Assembly: GCA_009667805.1 (NCBI GenBank)
Contig: CM019065.1
Location: 154,664,101-154,728,100 of the forward strand
Reading direction: 5' to 3'
Origin: Leptobrachium leishanense
Lineage: Eukaryota; Chordata; Amphibia; Anura; Megophryidae
DNA: 64,000 bases
Below, in pieces: positions 23,160-34,739 of this stretch. The notes beneath the pieces were generated by a model. That model ran no database searches and was not told where the DNA came from. It saw only the letters and a program-made list of their open reading frames with translations. The first letter of the stretch is position 1; each line of letters begins with the position of its first letter. A program made the translations under genes and the position numbers.

Positions 23160-23335
23160 GGTCTATTCACTACAGGTGAAACTCAGGAGAATGACTGGAG
23201 AAGTGGAAATTCTAGGTCAAAATAGCCAAACCAGAAAAATTCTCCTATTTATCTCACTTTCCAAATTGGCTATTTGGTCTAGATTGTTCTCTTCTCCTGA
23301 CAATTCTCCTGTGTTTCACCTTTTAGTGAATAGAC
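23160..23335. mobile_element. MITE family B, copy 2 (inverted neighbour)
   Basis: This begins GGTCTATTCACTACAGGTGAAA and ends TTTCACCTTTTAGTGAATAGAC. It is inverted relative to the copy ending at 23142, so together they form a second-order palindrome with a 17-bp spacer. Confidence 0.75.
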
Positions 23336-23339
23336 AATA

Positions 23340-24175
23340 TAGCATCAGCTTCCGAATGCCAGTAATTTTTTTCTTTCCGTATATTTCTTTGTTTTGCACC
23401 TGCAAACAAGACCAATGAGCAACTTCGGAATCCGCTTGTTATTCTCCAGCTCCCGCAACATTTCCTCTTCCTATACAAAGTACAGGAAGTGTAAGCGTAC
23501 GTTAACTGGAGGGGAATAACTTGGGAGCTGTTAACATTCATGTGTGGGGCAATTATACTTCAAGGTGTGGTATCACCTTGAAAAAAAATGTATATTGTTT
23601 ATGCATGACATGTGTGGGCACTACTTCATCTGACAAGAAGGCAACAAGGCCCAGGGATGGGACTGCTCCTATATACAGGACAAGAGAATAACCCAAAGTG
23701 TAGGACAGAAGAAATTCTCTCACCCTATGGTGGGGGATAATAGTACAAGGAGAAAAAGTGATGAACCCCCAATTATCAAACAAATACAATTGATTGTGGT
23801 AAGTTAAAAAGGAGAGATATGGGTAATATATAGCCTAAAATATGTAATCAAAGGCACTTCATTAAATAGAACACATACAAGCAACAAACTAACAAATGGA
23901 TAAAGGGAGTATTGTCAAAGAAAGAACTTAATACATCATCTACATAGATTTTCCCCCGTGGTGTTTGGAATGTCTTTAACTGCCATCGGACCCCTTACAA
24001 ATTCATATCAGTTGGCCAGTTAGTTATCAAATTTTATCTATCTTTTATGTTTTTGTGTGTGTGTCTGTTGGGGGGGGGGGGTCTGGAGGCACTGTGGTTG
24101 CAAAATGTTGTCACCTCCTTCCTTAAGTCACATATTTTTGTTTATCTACAGTATTATATGCACAATGTTACTGCT
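23340..24175. other. Unassigned
   Basis: No gene is recognised. There is a G-run at 24068-24080 and AT-rich flanks, but no termini that I can pair. Confidence 0.35.
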
Positions 24176-24870
24176 AACATACCTCGATACACAATGCATC
24201 TGTAAACATGTAACATAGTGAATATATTTCCTACATATTTATTTTCTGTGTTAGGCCGGCGTCAGACGAACACAGTGCACGTCCGTGTTGCCGCACAGTT
24301 TACCGTCCGTCGTAGCATAGAATCATGAGCAATAGAGACCCACACACGAAGTAGGCGCGCACTGAACTGCGCACGCACAACGCATGTGGCAAACGGACGC
24401 AAGAACGTAAAACCGCTAGACGGACGCGCAGAGTGCGCCACATCCGCGTGGCGTTCTGTGCGAGTGATGGGGAGATGTCAGACGCAGCACATTTGCGACG
24501 TCCAGCACCTTGACAGACAAAATGCCTTTTCATATCCTTTTCAAATTTGTATCATTTTTCATATTAATTTTGTTTCCCATAATTCCCTTTTTTTTTCTAC
24601 GTCCGTCAACAAAAACGGACCGTGTGGGGTCTACAGTATCTTCCGTCAGAATGTCCGTCCATTGTGCACGCACGCAGAGTGCGCTCAGACTGCGTTCACC
24701 TGACATTAGCCTTAATCTGTATATTTGTGTTTTGTTCTTAATATTTATTACTTTGTATTTCTGTAACGACTGTAACATTTCAATGTACTTTAAGCCAAGA
24801 CATACTTGAAGTTGAAAATGAGAGAAATCTCAATGTTTCCTTCATGGTAAAATACTTTATAAATAAATTA
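24176..24870 (+). mobile_element. LINE 3' end, split by a Harbinger MITE
   Basis: TAACATACCTCGATACACAATGC at 24176 and ATCTGTATATTTGTGTTTTG at 24715 are adjacent in the copy on the minus strand at 47.0 kb. Here they are separated by 24254-24711. The tail reads GAGAGAAATCTCAATGTTTCC...TATAAATAAA. It is untranslated 3' sequence of a LINE, with no reverse transcriptase retained. Confidence 0.8.
24254..24711. mobile_element. PIF/Harbinger-type MITE, diverged member
   Basis: TTA flanks both ends (24251-24253 and 24712-24714). The termini GGCCGGCGTCAGACGAAC and GTTCACCTGACATTAGCC are inverted repeats. The body is CpG-rich. The insertion site is confirmed by the uninterrupted LINE copy at 46.9-47.3 kb. 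Confidence 0.9.
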
Positions 24871-25600
24871 TGAGTTCGTGGAATAACTGAGACTCAAGAT
24901 AAAAAAAAGGGGAAAACGTACAACACTATTGTTTAAATAGAAAGAAAAACAATACTTTAGTGCAAGAGGTGTATGAGCTTTTAGACCCAATTCAGGAATG
25001 TGTAGTTATCTCTGTAAATTACAGTTAGCATAACGTCTATTTTTAATATATTCCCTTCCCATAACCTACATTTTAGATGTATTCCTCTATATACCACATT
25101 ATGTACTTTTCTCCAGGGCATGCTCTTAAAGTTCTTTTAAAGATGAGCTAATCTCACAGTGTGTTTCCTCTACCTGTAATTTCCACCTATTTCCCTTCAT
25201 AACATTGCATATTTATCCCTGTATTTTGCACTTATGTGTTTAAGCACTTATATCCTTTGTATATACTTTAATGTGGGGGAGTGGTACATATAAATAATGG
25301 TGTCATTTCTAACTCTAATCTTATTTTAGTCAGCACGTTTGTATAACATTTAAAAAGGTGTTTGAACAAAAAAAAAAAAAAACGACTTCAACTTATTTAT
25401 TCTCAGCACAATGTTTATATTTGCTTTTATTTTTAAAATAGTTATTTAACAGCAACGGCCAAACTGGAAGAAAAAAAATAGATTATTTAGAACAAAATGA
25501 CGCACAATAGTTTTTTTAATGAGCTTTTTCTACTAAATAATAGGTGCGTCTGCATGCTGCTGTACCCCAATCTGTAACATATATAACCAGAGCTATAATG
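24871..25600. other. Unassigned AT-rich sequence
   Basis: There are poly(A/T) runs and no coding frame. I see nothing else here. Confidence 0.35.
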
Positions 25601-25745
25601 ATGCTGTGCTACAATTAATAAAGTACAATATCCTGGATTCCAAGCCTGGAGTAAGCTTATCCACAGCTCTGGTAATATTATTAATTCCATGGATGTTAAT
25701 GGGTCTGGTTAAGTTTACACCAGACTTGGAATACAGCCAAACATT
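25600..25745. mobile_element. Small foldback MITE (family G)
   Basis: CCAAGCCTGGAGTAAGCTTA near the left and TAAGTTTACACCAGACTTGG near the right are inverted repeats around TTCCATGGATGTTAATGG. Relatives lie at 28690-28815 and 41095-41212. Confidence 0.6.
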
Positions 25746-25974
25746 TTTAACTTACCTTTGTACAGCGCTACGGATTGTGTTACCACTTAATAATTAATAA
25801 TCTAACAATTTTTACATTCAATTGATTGGTAAGTACATTTATTATAGTTTAAAGCAGGGCCGTCTGACCTTGACACTTCAGATGCTATGTATTGAATTTG
25901 ATTTCCAAGAAACCTCTGTCAACCTAATGAGTATGATGGGGGGGGGGCGTAGTTTCTAATAATCATCTGGAGAA

Positions 25975-26790
25975 GGGCCGGTGCTAGACTATTTTGTGTC
26001 CTAGGCAAGACCAGCTACTTGCACTCCCCCAAAGAAAAAAATGAATTGTTGAAGGTGTTACTCAGAGAACACCGAATTGGCTGCGGAATTGCACCGAACA
26101 GTGAATTTCTCTACCTGGTTCAATTTTGGGCCAATTCGGCTATTCAAAAAGCTGGCGATTTGCCAAATTTTGGCGAATTTCCTGCAAAATACGGAGATCT
26201 TCGGTTGCAGTGAAATCGCTATAGAGAAGCAATGGTTAATCTATACAGAGAACACCGAACAGCAGTGAAATGTCAGTGAAATGCCCTGATGTTCGGTGGT
26301 TTCATTCAACAGGTTTAAACAGGTGAATCCCATAGGTTTCAATGTTAAAAATATTCAGTTTTTCTTAAATACTAATTCAACCATTTATTCTTTTCTTTTG
26401 CAGCAAAAAGTCTCTTTATCTATTTAGAATATTTTGGGGGTTTTATCGCCAAAATTTTTGATTTCGATTTTTTTTTTTTCATGGCAGTTTTTTTTTATTC
26501 TGTAACAGACTTATTTAGTAACTCATAGGACCTTATATATTTCCATGGATTCTCATGCAGTTGGTTTTTTAAAATGTGCTTTAAAAGTTGCATTTGGGTT
26601 TTTTGTTTTTCTTTTCATAAGATGGCGCCTGCCTCCACGATACACTGTCGGCTTTGCGGTTCATGAGCCGCCACTGCCAGCTTCGAGAGCCATGCAATGA
26701 GGATTCCCGGTTGGGGCCGGCTGCACCCTAGCGGTGCTTAGCTTGCCTAGCGGGAACGCCAGCTGCCTAGCGAGAGCATTGGCCCTGATC
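25975..26790. mobile_element. hAT-like element interrupted by MITE family A (tentative)
   Basis: AGGGCCGGTGCTAGAC...CCTAGGCAAG on the left resembles common hAT termini. GCCTAGCGAGAGCATTGGCCCTG on the right is a weak inverted counterpart. I could not find a convincing 8-bp duplication. Confidence 0.45.
26050..26625. mobile_element. MITE family A, diverged copy
   Basis: The blocks AGAACACCGAATTGGCTGCGG, CTGGCGATTTGCCAAATTTTGGCG, CTATAGAGAAGCAATGG, AACAGGTTTAAACAGGTG and CAATGTTAAAAATATTC follow family order. The distal terminus is not recognisable. Confidence 0.7.
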
Positions 26791-26958
26791 CAAGCTTGAG
26801 CACTCCTGGTTTAAAGACTTCTTGCTGGGATTCTTTTTGATTTGCAGCTTTGATATACATCTCCTCGCCTCAATAGCATTTGGCCTCTAAAACAAATGAC
26901 ATTTAGAAAAGTGCCACCTAGTTGGCCTATGCAGGAATACAGCCCCCTGGAGTACTAT

Positions 26959-27708
26959 TGTTACCGGAATCCACTTGGTTCACTCGGACGAGGCCGGACC
27001 AGACACGAGCAAGGATTGTCTGGACACGAGTCTCTTCAGGAAAGGCAAACTTTATTGTGACGTCACAGAATGCTCAGACAGGATTGAATCGCAAAGACTG
27101 AGCCCCGAGTTCAGCCCGACAAGGGGTCTTATACTCCGAATACATAATTAGGTACATCCCAATTAGCCCACCTCCCGGTGACACTATCCCACCCCACGTG
27201 GGTTAATACCTCCCTTAGTCTAATACAAAGACATTCCATTACATGGGTCGTAAATTGCCAAACTTCATGTTAGTTTCGACAGAAAATGATTAGCTACTAC
27301 ATTCAGTCCGGGCTGTGCTCGCCTCCCTAGCGCCTGTGTTTATTTGTTGCGGGTAACACCTGGTCTATCTTCTATGCTTCTCTTTTGTCTCTCTGCGGGC
27401 CTCTGTGACCTTGGTGTATCTACTTCTCATTCTGTCCCTCCGTGCCAGGAGCAGCCTAGATCTTTCTCAGACTTTAATTGCTTTTCTGCTAATCTAACAC
27501 ATTCCTAATTTCTACGTATGCTTCAATCTAGTTTCAGCTAAAACCTACCTTGTTATATTCAAGTGAACCAATATTCTGAACAAGATGGCCGCCTGGCTTA
27601 TAATGGCGGCCAGCTTCCAGCCTGATTCCACTTCACTATCATGATGTTTTAAAAGGGAGAAGCTACATCATGGTCTCCTTCTCCAATTATAAACTTAAAA
27701 TTGCAACA
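26959..27708 (-). mobile_element. Probable solo LTR of a retroviral-type element
   Basis: On the minus strand the segment starts TGTTGC and ends GGTAACA. It holds a TATA box (GTATAAG, plus-strand 27129-27133) and, about 75 bp later, AATAAA (27051-27056) followed by GTTTGCC, the U3-R-U5 order of a retroviral LTR. ACTAT occurs at 26954-26958 and again at 27711-27715, two bases outside the canonical CA end, so the exact boundary is uncertain. There is no internal coding region or second LTR in the window. It is a regulatory relic without coding capacity. Confidence 0.65.
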
Positions 27709-27715
27709 TGACTAT

Positions 27716-28270
27716 TCCAATCCATTACACACTCAGCATCACTTATATTATGATAGTGGACACATAGTCATTAGAACATCTGGCAGGAGATCGAAGTTTA
27801 TTAAATAAACTATCACTAATTTAATTTTCTCATTTCATTATTACATCACTAGGTGTATCTCCACCTGACCCTGCCTACAGGGTTGGTCATTTGCCTGTCT
27901 TCTTCTAACAGGCAGCAGGAGGCTCAGGAACCAGATGTGCTGCCTGTATGGCCTCAAACCACTGCCACTAGCCTCCTCTAAAGTGCCAGCAGTCAAGAGC
28001 CAGCCCCACCACAACAACGGGCGAGAACAAAGCGCCTGGTTATCCAGCTCTCCCGTGTGCTGCCCGGGCAGCTCTCCTCTGTGCCAGCCATATGGTTGTC
28101 TCTGGTGCCATCTGGGGCTGTGTTGTGTGTTGGCCATGAGGTTGTCTTGGGTGCCAGTCTGGAGTCTGTCGTATATACTAGCTCAGTGGCTCTAACTTGT
28201 GGTGGATGAGTGTCTCTTCCATGTGTGACTGGCCACGTCTGCAGTACACAAGCTGACTGATCCTGACATC
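27716..28270. other. Unassigned
   Basis: A GC-richer block (27870-28200) has open frames on both strands, but none with recognisable domains. It is probably an old repeat. Confidence 0.3.
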
Positions 28271-28276
28271 CACAAT

Positions 28277-28340
28277 CCTCCCAAACAGCAGATGATCACC
28301 TCTCATCCCGCAGCGAGAACAGTGGGCCGATCTGCCACTT
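28277..28340. repeat. Dispersed repeat also present at 29857
   Basis: CACCTCTCATCCCGCAGCGA and the following AACAGTGGGC(C/T)GATCTGCCACTT occur here and at 29865-29915, with only scattered differences. The family is not recognised. Confidence 0.6.
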
Positions 28341-28689
28341 TCAATGGCTTGATCAAAAAAGCATTTTTAAATAAACAGTGAAATAAAAAATATTTATATA
28401 AAAAAATACTATACACAGGCTGATGCCCAGTGTACCTGATGGCTAGTCCAGACCTGAATAAAATAAGCTCTTGGGGGACCATCATTTCTCTCAGCACTCC
28501 ATTCTGTTCATGTGCATCTCTTTTCAGGGGGACTGGAAATAGCCTCCCCAACTGTATGGAAAACATCAACAAATAAAACTTTATTGCTGCATTCTGACAG
28601 CCAGATGAATTAAAGTAAACAAATTAAAGCAAGGACATGCTTAGTGGAGAAGAAGTAAAAAGGATTGGTATTCACTGTGACGATAAAAA

Positions 28690-28815
28690 AGGACAGTATT
28701 ACAAAGTTGGTGCTAACTTAACCAGCTGTTGTAAATTTAACAACCTCATAGACTATGGTAAGTTTACAACAGATCTGGTTAAGTTTGCACCAGCTTTGTA
28801 ATATAGCCCTAAGAG
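28690..28815. mobile_element. Small foldback MITE (family G)
   Basis: GTATTACAAAGTTGGTGC and TAACTTAACCAG pair with CTGGTTAAGTTTGCACC and AGCTTTGTAATA, leaving a short centre (ACCTCATAGACTATGG). This is the best preserved hairpin of this family in the window. Confidence 0.75.
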
Positions 28816-29560
28816 TTTTCTTACCTTTGTAGATGTGTTCTTTTTTGCTTCTGAAACATTGATTGTACTAGTTTATTCACCCCTTCAGTATTTATCCGTG
28901 TGATGTTCAGCATCAACTCTTGGCAACCTTGTAACATTGTGTACTTTAAAGAAGCACAATATTGGTATTATATTAATAAAGTACATTGTTACATTAAGAT
29001 GTTTTGGAATTGAACAAGTGTGGGGGTTTTTTGTTTGTTTTTTTATAGAATTTGCATAATTATGCTCTATTTCCTTTTTTAACTAAAATAAATACATTGC
29101 TACTCGTAATACCTTTTATTATTTCATCACACGTCTGTCTATCTGTGTCTAGCCATCCATCCATCCATCCATCCGTCCTATCTCTCTGTTGTATGTACCT
29201 ATATATCTATCATTGTTATTTATGGTATCTGTATAATATTGATGGGTGATGGAGAGATCAGAGGCAATATTACAATTGTAACGCTAGTGTTAGTGCTCAG
29301 CTATGTGAGCGATAACGTTAGGTTAAGTGCACTAGCGTGTGCAGCCCATTTCATTATGGTGTGCACCCATGGAATATTAATTCCATATCTAGGTTTGGAT
29401 AATTTTTACAGAATAGTTATTTTTAGTTCGGAATAATCGATGTTTATGCAACGATACACTCAATAGTCATATCATGAAACAGAAAAAAAACATCCAAAAT
29501 ATGGGGTATTGGGTAGGGGTCAAAGTTGGACCCTTCACCCAACATTAGGGTGTGCCTGGG
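28816..29560. other. Unassigned, with a short CATC repeat
   Basis: (CCAT)n occurs at 29153-29173. The block around 29260-29340 (GTAACGCTAGTG...CACTAGCG) resembles the foldback at 29.6-29.8 kb. No gene is recognised. Confidence 0.35.
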
Positions 29561-29589
29561 CACACCAGACACACCCTGTGCGCACGCCT

Positions 29590-29830
29590 ATGGTTAAGTG
29601 GCCCTAGCGCAGGCCATCCATATTACAATCCGAACGCTAATGGGTTAAAAAATCCGCTAGTGCATCAGAGATTACGATCGCTTCCGTGAGTTTACTGAAC
29701 TTTGCGTCGCTATTCTTAATATGGGGAGCGCAAAGAGTAATTAGCGTTAGGATTACAAAATCCTAACGCTAATTACGCCCCGCTGCGACTAACAGAAAAG
29801 CTAACCACAGCTAAGAGCGTCTGCAGAATC
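29590..29830. repeat. Foldback repeat with perfect 18-bp stem
   Basis: GTAATTAGCGTTAGGATT at about 29730 is followed after ACAA by its perfect complement AATCCTAACGCTAATTAC. Surrounding CpG-containing words (GAACGCTAATGG, AGCGCAAAG) suggest a MITE, but the termini are unclear. Confidence 0.6.
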
Positions 29831-31068
29831 AGTCAGCACCAGCTTAAAATCTTCTCAAACATCAGATGGTCACCTCTCATCCCGCAGCGAGAACAGTGGG
29901 CTGATCTGCCACTTCTGGCCGCCGGAGCAGAGTGAGACTGGGGAAAATAGTCCACAGTCTCCCTCCTCGATCAATCCACCTCCCTGCACGATCTCACAAA
30001 AGCGAGATTGTGCAAGTCACGTGACCCGGCTGCACAAGCCTCCATGCTGTCCTATGAACTCCAAGAGGGGATACTTGCGGCAGTGCGTTAGCGCTGCTTC
30101 GAGTATCCAAAGGCTTAGCGCTGCATTACAGGGCAGGGTGCTGAATCGGTGCCTGCCCCATAATATGGAGCTAAACGGGGATGCTAAGGAGAAACCTGCA
30201 AGCCCGGATTTTCCACCATAGCGTCCCTGTTGTAGCGGGCACTATGCAATAGTGCCCGAGATGTCTAGCAAGAAAGGGATCCTCTCAAGTTATAATTCTT
30301 ATTTTCTTTTGATTTTATCTGATGTTCAGAAAGCTTTTACATATGTTATTATTTCTGTTGTTACCACCAAAACTCCCTCATTATTACTTGCCTTGGTATC
30401 CCACTTTCTTTCCTATACTGTAGCTCATGCAGACCCCCCTATCAGCAGTTACACTAAATCCCACATCTATTTTCATTTTTCAATGTAACATGTTTTGCTT
30501 ATCTAAGAATGTCTCTGGATTCCTAAGAATCGCATGGCAGGCCGTGTCTCCTCTACCAGACCCCTCAGCCCAGAGAGAGCATCTTTTCCTCAGATAAAAC
30601 CCCAGATCCAGGACCTCTCATCTCTGTCTGGTTATCTGATCAGTCTCCTCTACATGGATGCTATCTCTGGCTCCCAGGACTGGCTCATTATTCCTCTCCC
30701 ACACACATTGCCCTCTGTTTAGATACATCTCTGGGTGATTGATCTGCAGGTTGATGGGGCAATTAGTCAGAGAAAGGGCATATATACAAAACACTTATTG
30801 ATGTTTCAAATTCATGGTGTCAGATGGAGGAGGAATGACTGAGAAAATATTACAGGAAAAAGCAGTGGATCCATTCTGCAGCAGCACAGCAGGGGCTGCA
30901 AAGGTTCTTTCATTATATGTATCTATAGTTTCCTATATCTTATCATGCCATTTCGTATTATATGTATATTTTATATAAATCTTTCTGAAGGATAGCATTG
31001 TCTTATGTAATGAAATGCCAATCAACGATTCAGTTACACACATCATCCTCTGTGCTCTTCCCTGTAGG
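29831..31068. other. Unassigned
   Basis: It contains the second copy of the repeat noted at 28277 (29857-29915). Otherwise it shows nothing I can assign, and the short open frames lack recognisable domains. Confidence 0.35.
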
Positions 31069-31722
31069 GGTATTTTGGTGAATTTCACTTTTTGGTGCAA
31101 TTTTGGCGACTTGACAGCGCAATATGGTGCAATTCAACGCAATTTGAAAGCGTTCGCCTTCACCGAAATTGTCCCATAGAACACTATCATGACGTCTATT
31201 CACAGAATACCGAATTGCACCAGAATTCTGGTGAAATACCCTGATTTTTGGAGTTTTAGTTCAACAGGTTTAAACAGGTGAATCCCATAGGTTCCAATGT
31301 AAAAAAAAAAAAAAAATCTTTTTTTAAATTCTTTTTCAAAGACCATTTATTCTTTTTATTTTTTTGCAGAATCCCTTTTTATTTAAAGACCTTTTTTGTA
31401 TATCTTAGATTACATTTTTGGCCTTTTATTTTTTTAAAAGCCTTTTTTTTATTTTGCAACAGACCATTTTTATTATTTTTAAAGATCTTTTTTTATTAAT
31501 TAGACAATTTTTTATGGATTGAAACTCCTATTAGGAGAAAAAATAATTTTTTAGTTCGGTGGAATTTGCCGATGTCAATTCAGCGTAATTCGGCGACGAC
31601 CGATAACTGCTTCGGTGACTCCAGTTTTGGCAAAATACAGTGAAGATTCACTAAATAGTGAATTCACTGTATTTTTAGCAAAATAGAATCGCCGAAATGC
31701 AAGACACCAAATAGACCCATGT
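31069..31722. mobile_element. MITE family A-related element
   Basis: This starts GGGGTATTTTGGTGAATTTC and ends near CCGAAATGCAAGACACCAAATAGACCC. It shares CAACAGGTTTAAACAGGTGAATCCCATAGG and the T-rich centre with family A. The terminal sequence has diverged to a family-B-like form. Confidence 0.65.
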
Positions 31723-32740
31723 GTGTATCAATTCTTCAACAGGGTTGTTTTTCTATTAACACACACACACATCAATGTATTTAAATGATCTCTCCTGCCG
31801 TATGTATTTTACAATTATGTGTATATTATTATTATTACATTTTCGTTATTATTGTCATTGTTGTTACTAACAATGATAAATATATGTAATATAATCTTTT
31901 CTTTATTAGATATAGTCTATTATGTAATGTATGCATTGTATCAACAACAATGACACAAATAATAAAGCTAATAATATATAAAAAAAACAATATAAATATA
32001 GTTTAAAAATAAAATCATTAGGCATATCTTAATTTTAGAATTCTATGTGATGGGTTACATATATATGTTTTTTTCAAACAAAACTATTAAAACATCTGAA
32101 CTGCGCTTTCATATAGTTCGAACATAAGAATGTATTTTAATATGCAATGAATTTAGACAGCAATAACTACTTTAAATAAATTAAAAATGAAATCAGTCCA
32201 GTATATTAAAATATTACTGTTTAAATCGTGTTGTATTTGTATTATATTTACAAGACATCCCATTGTTATTCTGGCAGGGCTATAGATTGTTTTATAAATA
32301 CAACTCCTAACAGGCTTAGCCAAAGCATAAACACAGGAGGGACTGAGACTCCTTATTCTTGCCTTGGGAATGAGATTTTTTTTGGCAGAGATACTATCTT
32401 ATTTTAGATACTCTAATGGATCTATTGGTTCACTACAGAGATAATCTCTTGAAGCCAAACAGAATTACATATCTGCATTATGAGATCAGGGATGGGAGGG
32501 AAAGAATGATTGGGGGAGGGGGGACTGTTAAATCTTTCTAATAAAAATATAAAAAGAAGATTCCATTGGGGGTTGGTTATCAACTTGGGGGAGAAGGCCT
32601 GGGAGTGGGGGGGGAGATAAATATTTCTAGGTAAAGTATAAAAAGAATGCACTGGGGTCTTATAGTTTCTAACTTGTTACTGAACATACTTGATTCCAAA
32701 AGCACAATCAACAACAACAAATAACATATAGAATGTGAGG
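31723..32740. other. AT-rich flank downstream of nkx3-1
   Basis: There is no second gene. The sequence is AT-rich and largely free of recognisable repeats, unlike most of the window. Confidence 0.4.
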
Positions 32741-32759
32741 TCAGCAAAGTGAATTAAAC

Positions 32760-32765
32760 TTTATT
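32760..32765 (-). terminator. nkx3-1: Candidate poly(A) signal of nkx3-1
   Basis: AATAAA on the minus strand lies 505 bases past the stop codon. I saw no earlier canonical signal on this strand. The predicted 3' UTR is therefore about 0.5 kb. Confidence 0.5.
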
Positions 32766-33269
32766 TTTTATAAGAAAATAGATAAAAGGAAGTTATAAGT
32801 GCACTTAAGGAAATGTGAAATACTTGATAGCCCAAAGAATGGAATGCTTAAATCTGATAATGTCCCAAAATAACCCCTGATATACCTCTCCCTCTTTGAG
32901 AGTCATTAACTTAATTACATAATATTAGAAACAGTAAATAACCCCAAACCTTCAATTTAAGCCTCACCCCTCATCATAGTCATGTAACCCTACACTTATG
33001 TGTGGATATTAGCAAGGGGTTCAGAATGTATAGATCTCTGGAAAATCTCACAATCCAGGATATGGATATGCTAATAGTTTATCTTATCTTATTGTCATCT
33101 GGTAATGAAGGTAAAAATAAATATATAGGTTCTTTACAACCTTTTCTTATCACCCACTTTACAGGACACCAAAACCCTCATAAATAGAGCTTGGATTTAA
33201 TGGCATTAAACTTTCTTAAAAAAATACAAAAGATATATTATTATCTGTGAGTCTCTGAGCCTGACATGA

Positions 33270-33691
33270 TCACCAGAGGGGTGGGTGCCACCCAGTCAGG
33301 TAGTACAGGTAAGGGTAACAGTGGTAGTTCTGGTAGAGGCTGATCAGAGAAGTCCTGCTCATTTCAACATCCCTACAGAACACAGAGAGTGGAGGTGTCT
33401 TCTCCATGTCCTCCACGTCAGTGGCCAATTGTTTCCTTTTGGTTTTGTATCTTCTGTTCTGGAACCAGATCTTCACCTGAGTCTCTGTCAGCTTCAGACT
33501 TTTGGCCAGTTGGGCTCTCTCTGGGGCAGACAGATACTTCTGACTGGAGAACTTTCTTTCCAGCTCTATGACCTGAGAGTGAGAAAACGCTGCTCTGGAC
33601 CTCTTCTGCTGCTGCTTGATGAGGTTTCCATTCTCCGCTTTAGTTCGGGGAGACATGACAATTTCTGCCTGCTTTGTTTCCAGCAGAATCT
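33270..33691 (-). CDS. nkx3-1: nkx3-1 exon 2: homeodomain and C-terminus
   Basis: This exon encodes residues 80-219 of an NK-class homeodomain transcription factor that binds DNA in the nucleus. In the NKX3-1 family this controls sclerotome, epithelial and smooth-muscle programmes. The acceptor TGACCATAG lies next to AGATTCTG, and exon phase 1 matches exon 1. The homeodomain spans residues 108-167, with F115, W155, F156, N158 and R160 (homeodomain positions 8, 48, 49, 51 and 53) intact. Tyr at homeodomain position 54 is the NK-class signature. The words [27 protein letters not shown] and RYKTKRKQL, with the tail [12 protein letters not shown]...YPYLYYL, fit NKX3-1 better than NKX3-2. The stop TGA is at 33270-33272. 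The total length is close to the mammalian protein. Reading upstream of 33691 is intron. Confidence 0.95.
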
Positions 33692-34139
33692 CTATGGTCA
33701 GAAAAGAACAATTGTTACCAACTCTCCTCAAGAAGAGGTTTGAACCTCATCACAATAGTATTTCATTATTATCTTGGGGGAGGCATTTATTACAATATTC
33801 CCTGCATTTATCTTCCACTATTGGTCAGACATGAAATATTTATCTTTAAATATAAAATATTGTACATTTTAATACAAGTGTTTAACAATCCTGGTGGAAT
33901 AAATATATGACATATACAAATAAAAAATATACACGCATGTACAAACACCACAAGTAATGTGGTTAAGTCTTGTATCAATTGAGAAGATATATATATATAT
34001 TTACACACTGTGTGTGTGTGTGAGAACATGTAAATGTATTATTTATATTAAAATATCAAACTATCGATTTATCTTGCTGATTATATATTTCTAAAACCAG
34101 TAAATAAGCAGTAATAGACAGATTAAATTATATTTTATG

Positions 34140-34460
34140 AACTATGATATATATATATATATATATACACATATATACTCATTTAAGTTGTGGTGGAGAG
34201 CAAAAATTGTGATTAAAAGAGTACAGAGGAAATAATAAAGGTTATTATTTCAGAAGTCATATACATGTCCCAGCAATTCAGAGAACTGTGAAGCTGGGAC
34301 GTGTAAATGATTTCTGCAATAATAAACTTTAATTTATAGTATATATATTTATATTAAACTCATTTTTTTTGCCCTCCACCACAACTTAAATGAGTATATA
34401 TATATATTATAAATTAAAGTTTATTATTGCAGAAATCATTTACACGTAAAATACATATAA
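34140..34460. repeat. Nested inverted repeats in the nkx3-1 intron
   Basis: ACTCATTTAAGTTGTGGTGG (34178) is inverted at about 34370-34398. GTGTAAATGATTTCTGCAAT (34300) is inverted at 34430-34449, and also at 34238-34277 as a diverged arm. It looks like one MITE nested in another, flanked by TATATA runs. Confidence 0.7.
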
Positions 34461-34739
34461 ATACATATAAATACATACACTAGTATAGTTTCTATATTCA
34501 TAATATATAAATTATATCAGAAAAAACTATAGTTTATAATGTATTGATCCTCTTTAATATTATTACCTCCTTTAATATCCATGCTGATCATTATTTAATG
34601 TGGATCATTATATGCATTAACACCCCACGATCCTTTGGTTTATTCACCTTCCTTATTTGTCTTTCATTATTTGTAAAGCAAAAATTCATATGTGAATTTA
34701 TATATTGGTCAGAAAACTAACTTTTGAAGCTTTCCTAGT

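Noticed and set aside
33285..33743. 152-codon plus-strand frame opposite the homeobox exon
   Set aside because: It is the antisense shadow of nkx3-1 exon 2 and has no domain of its own.
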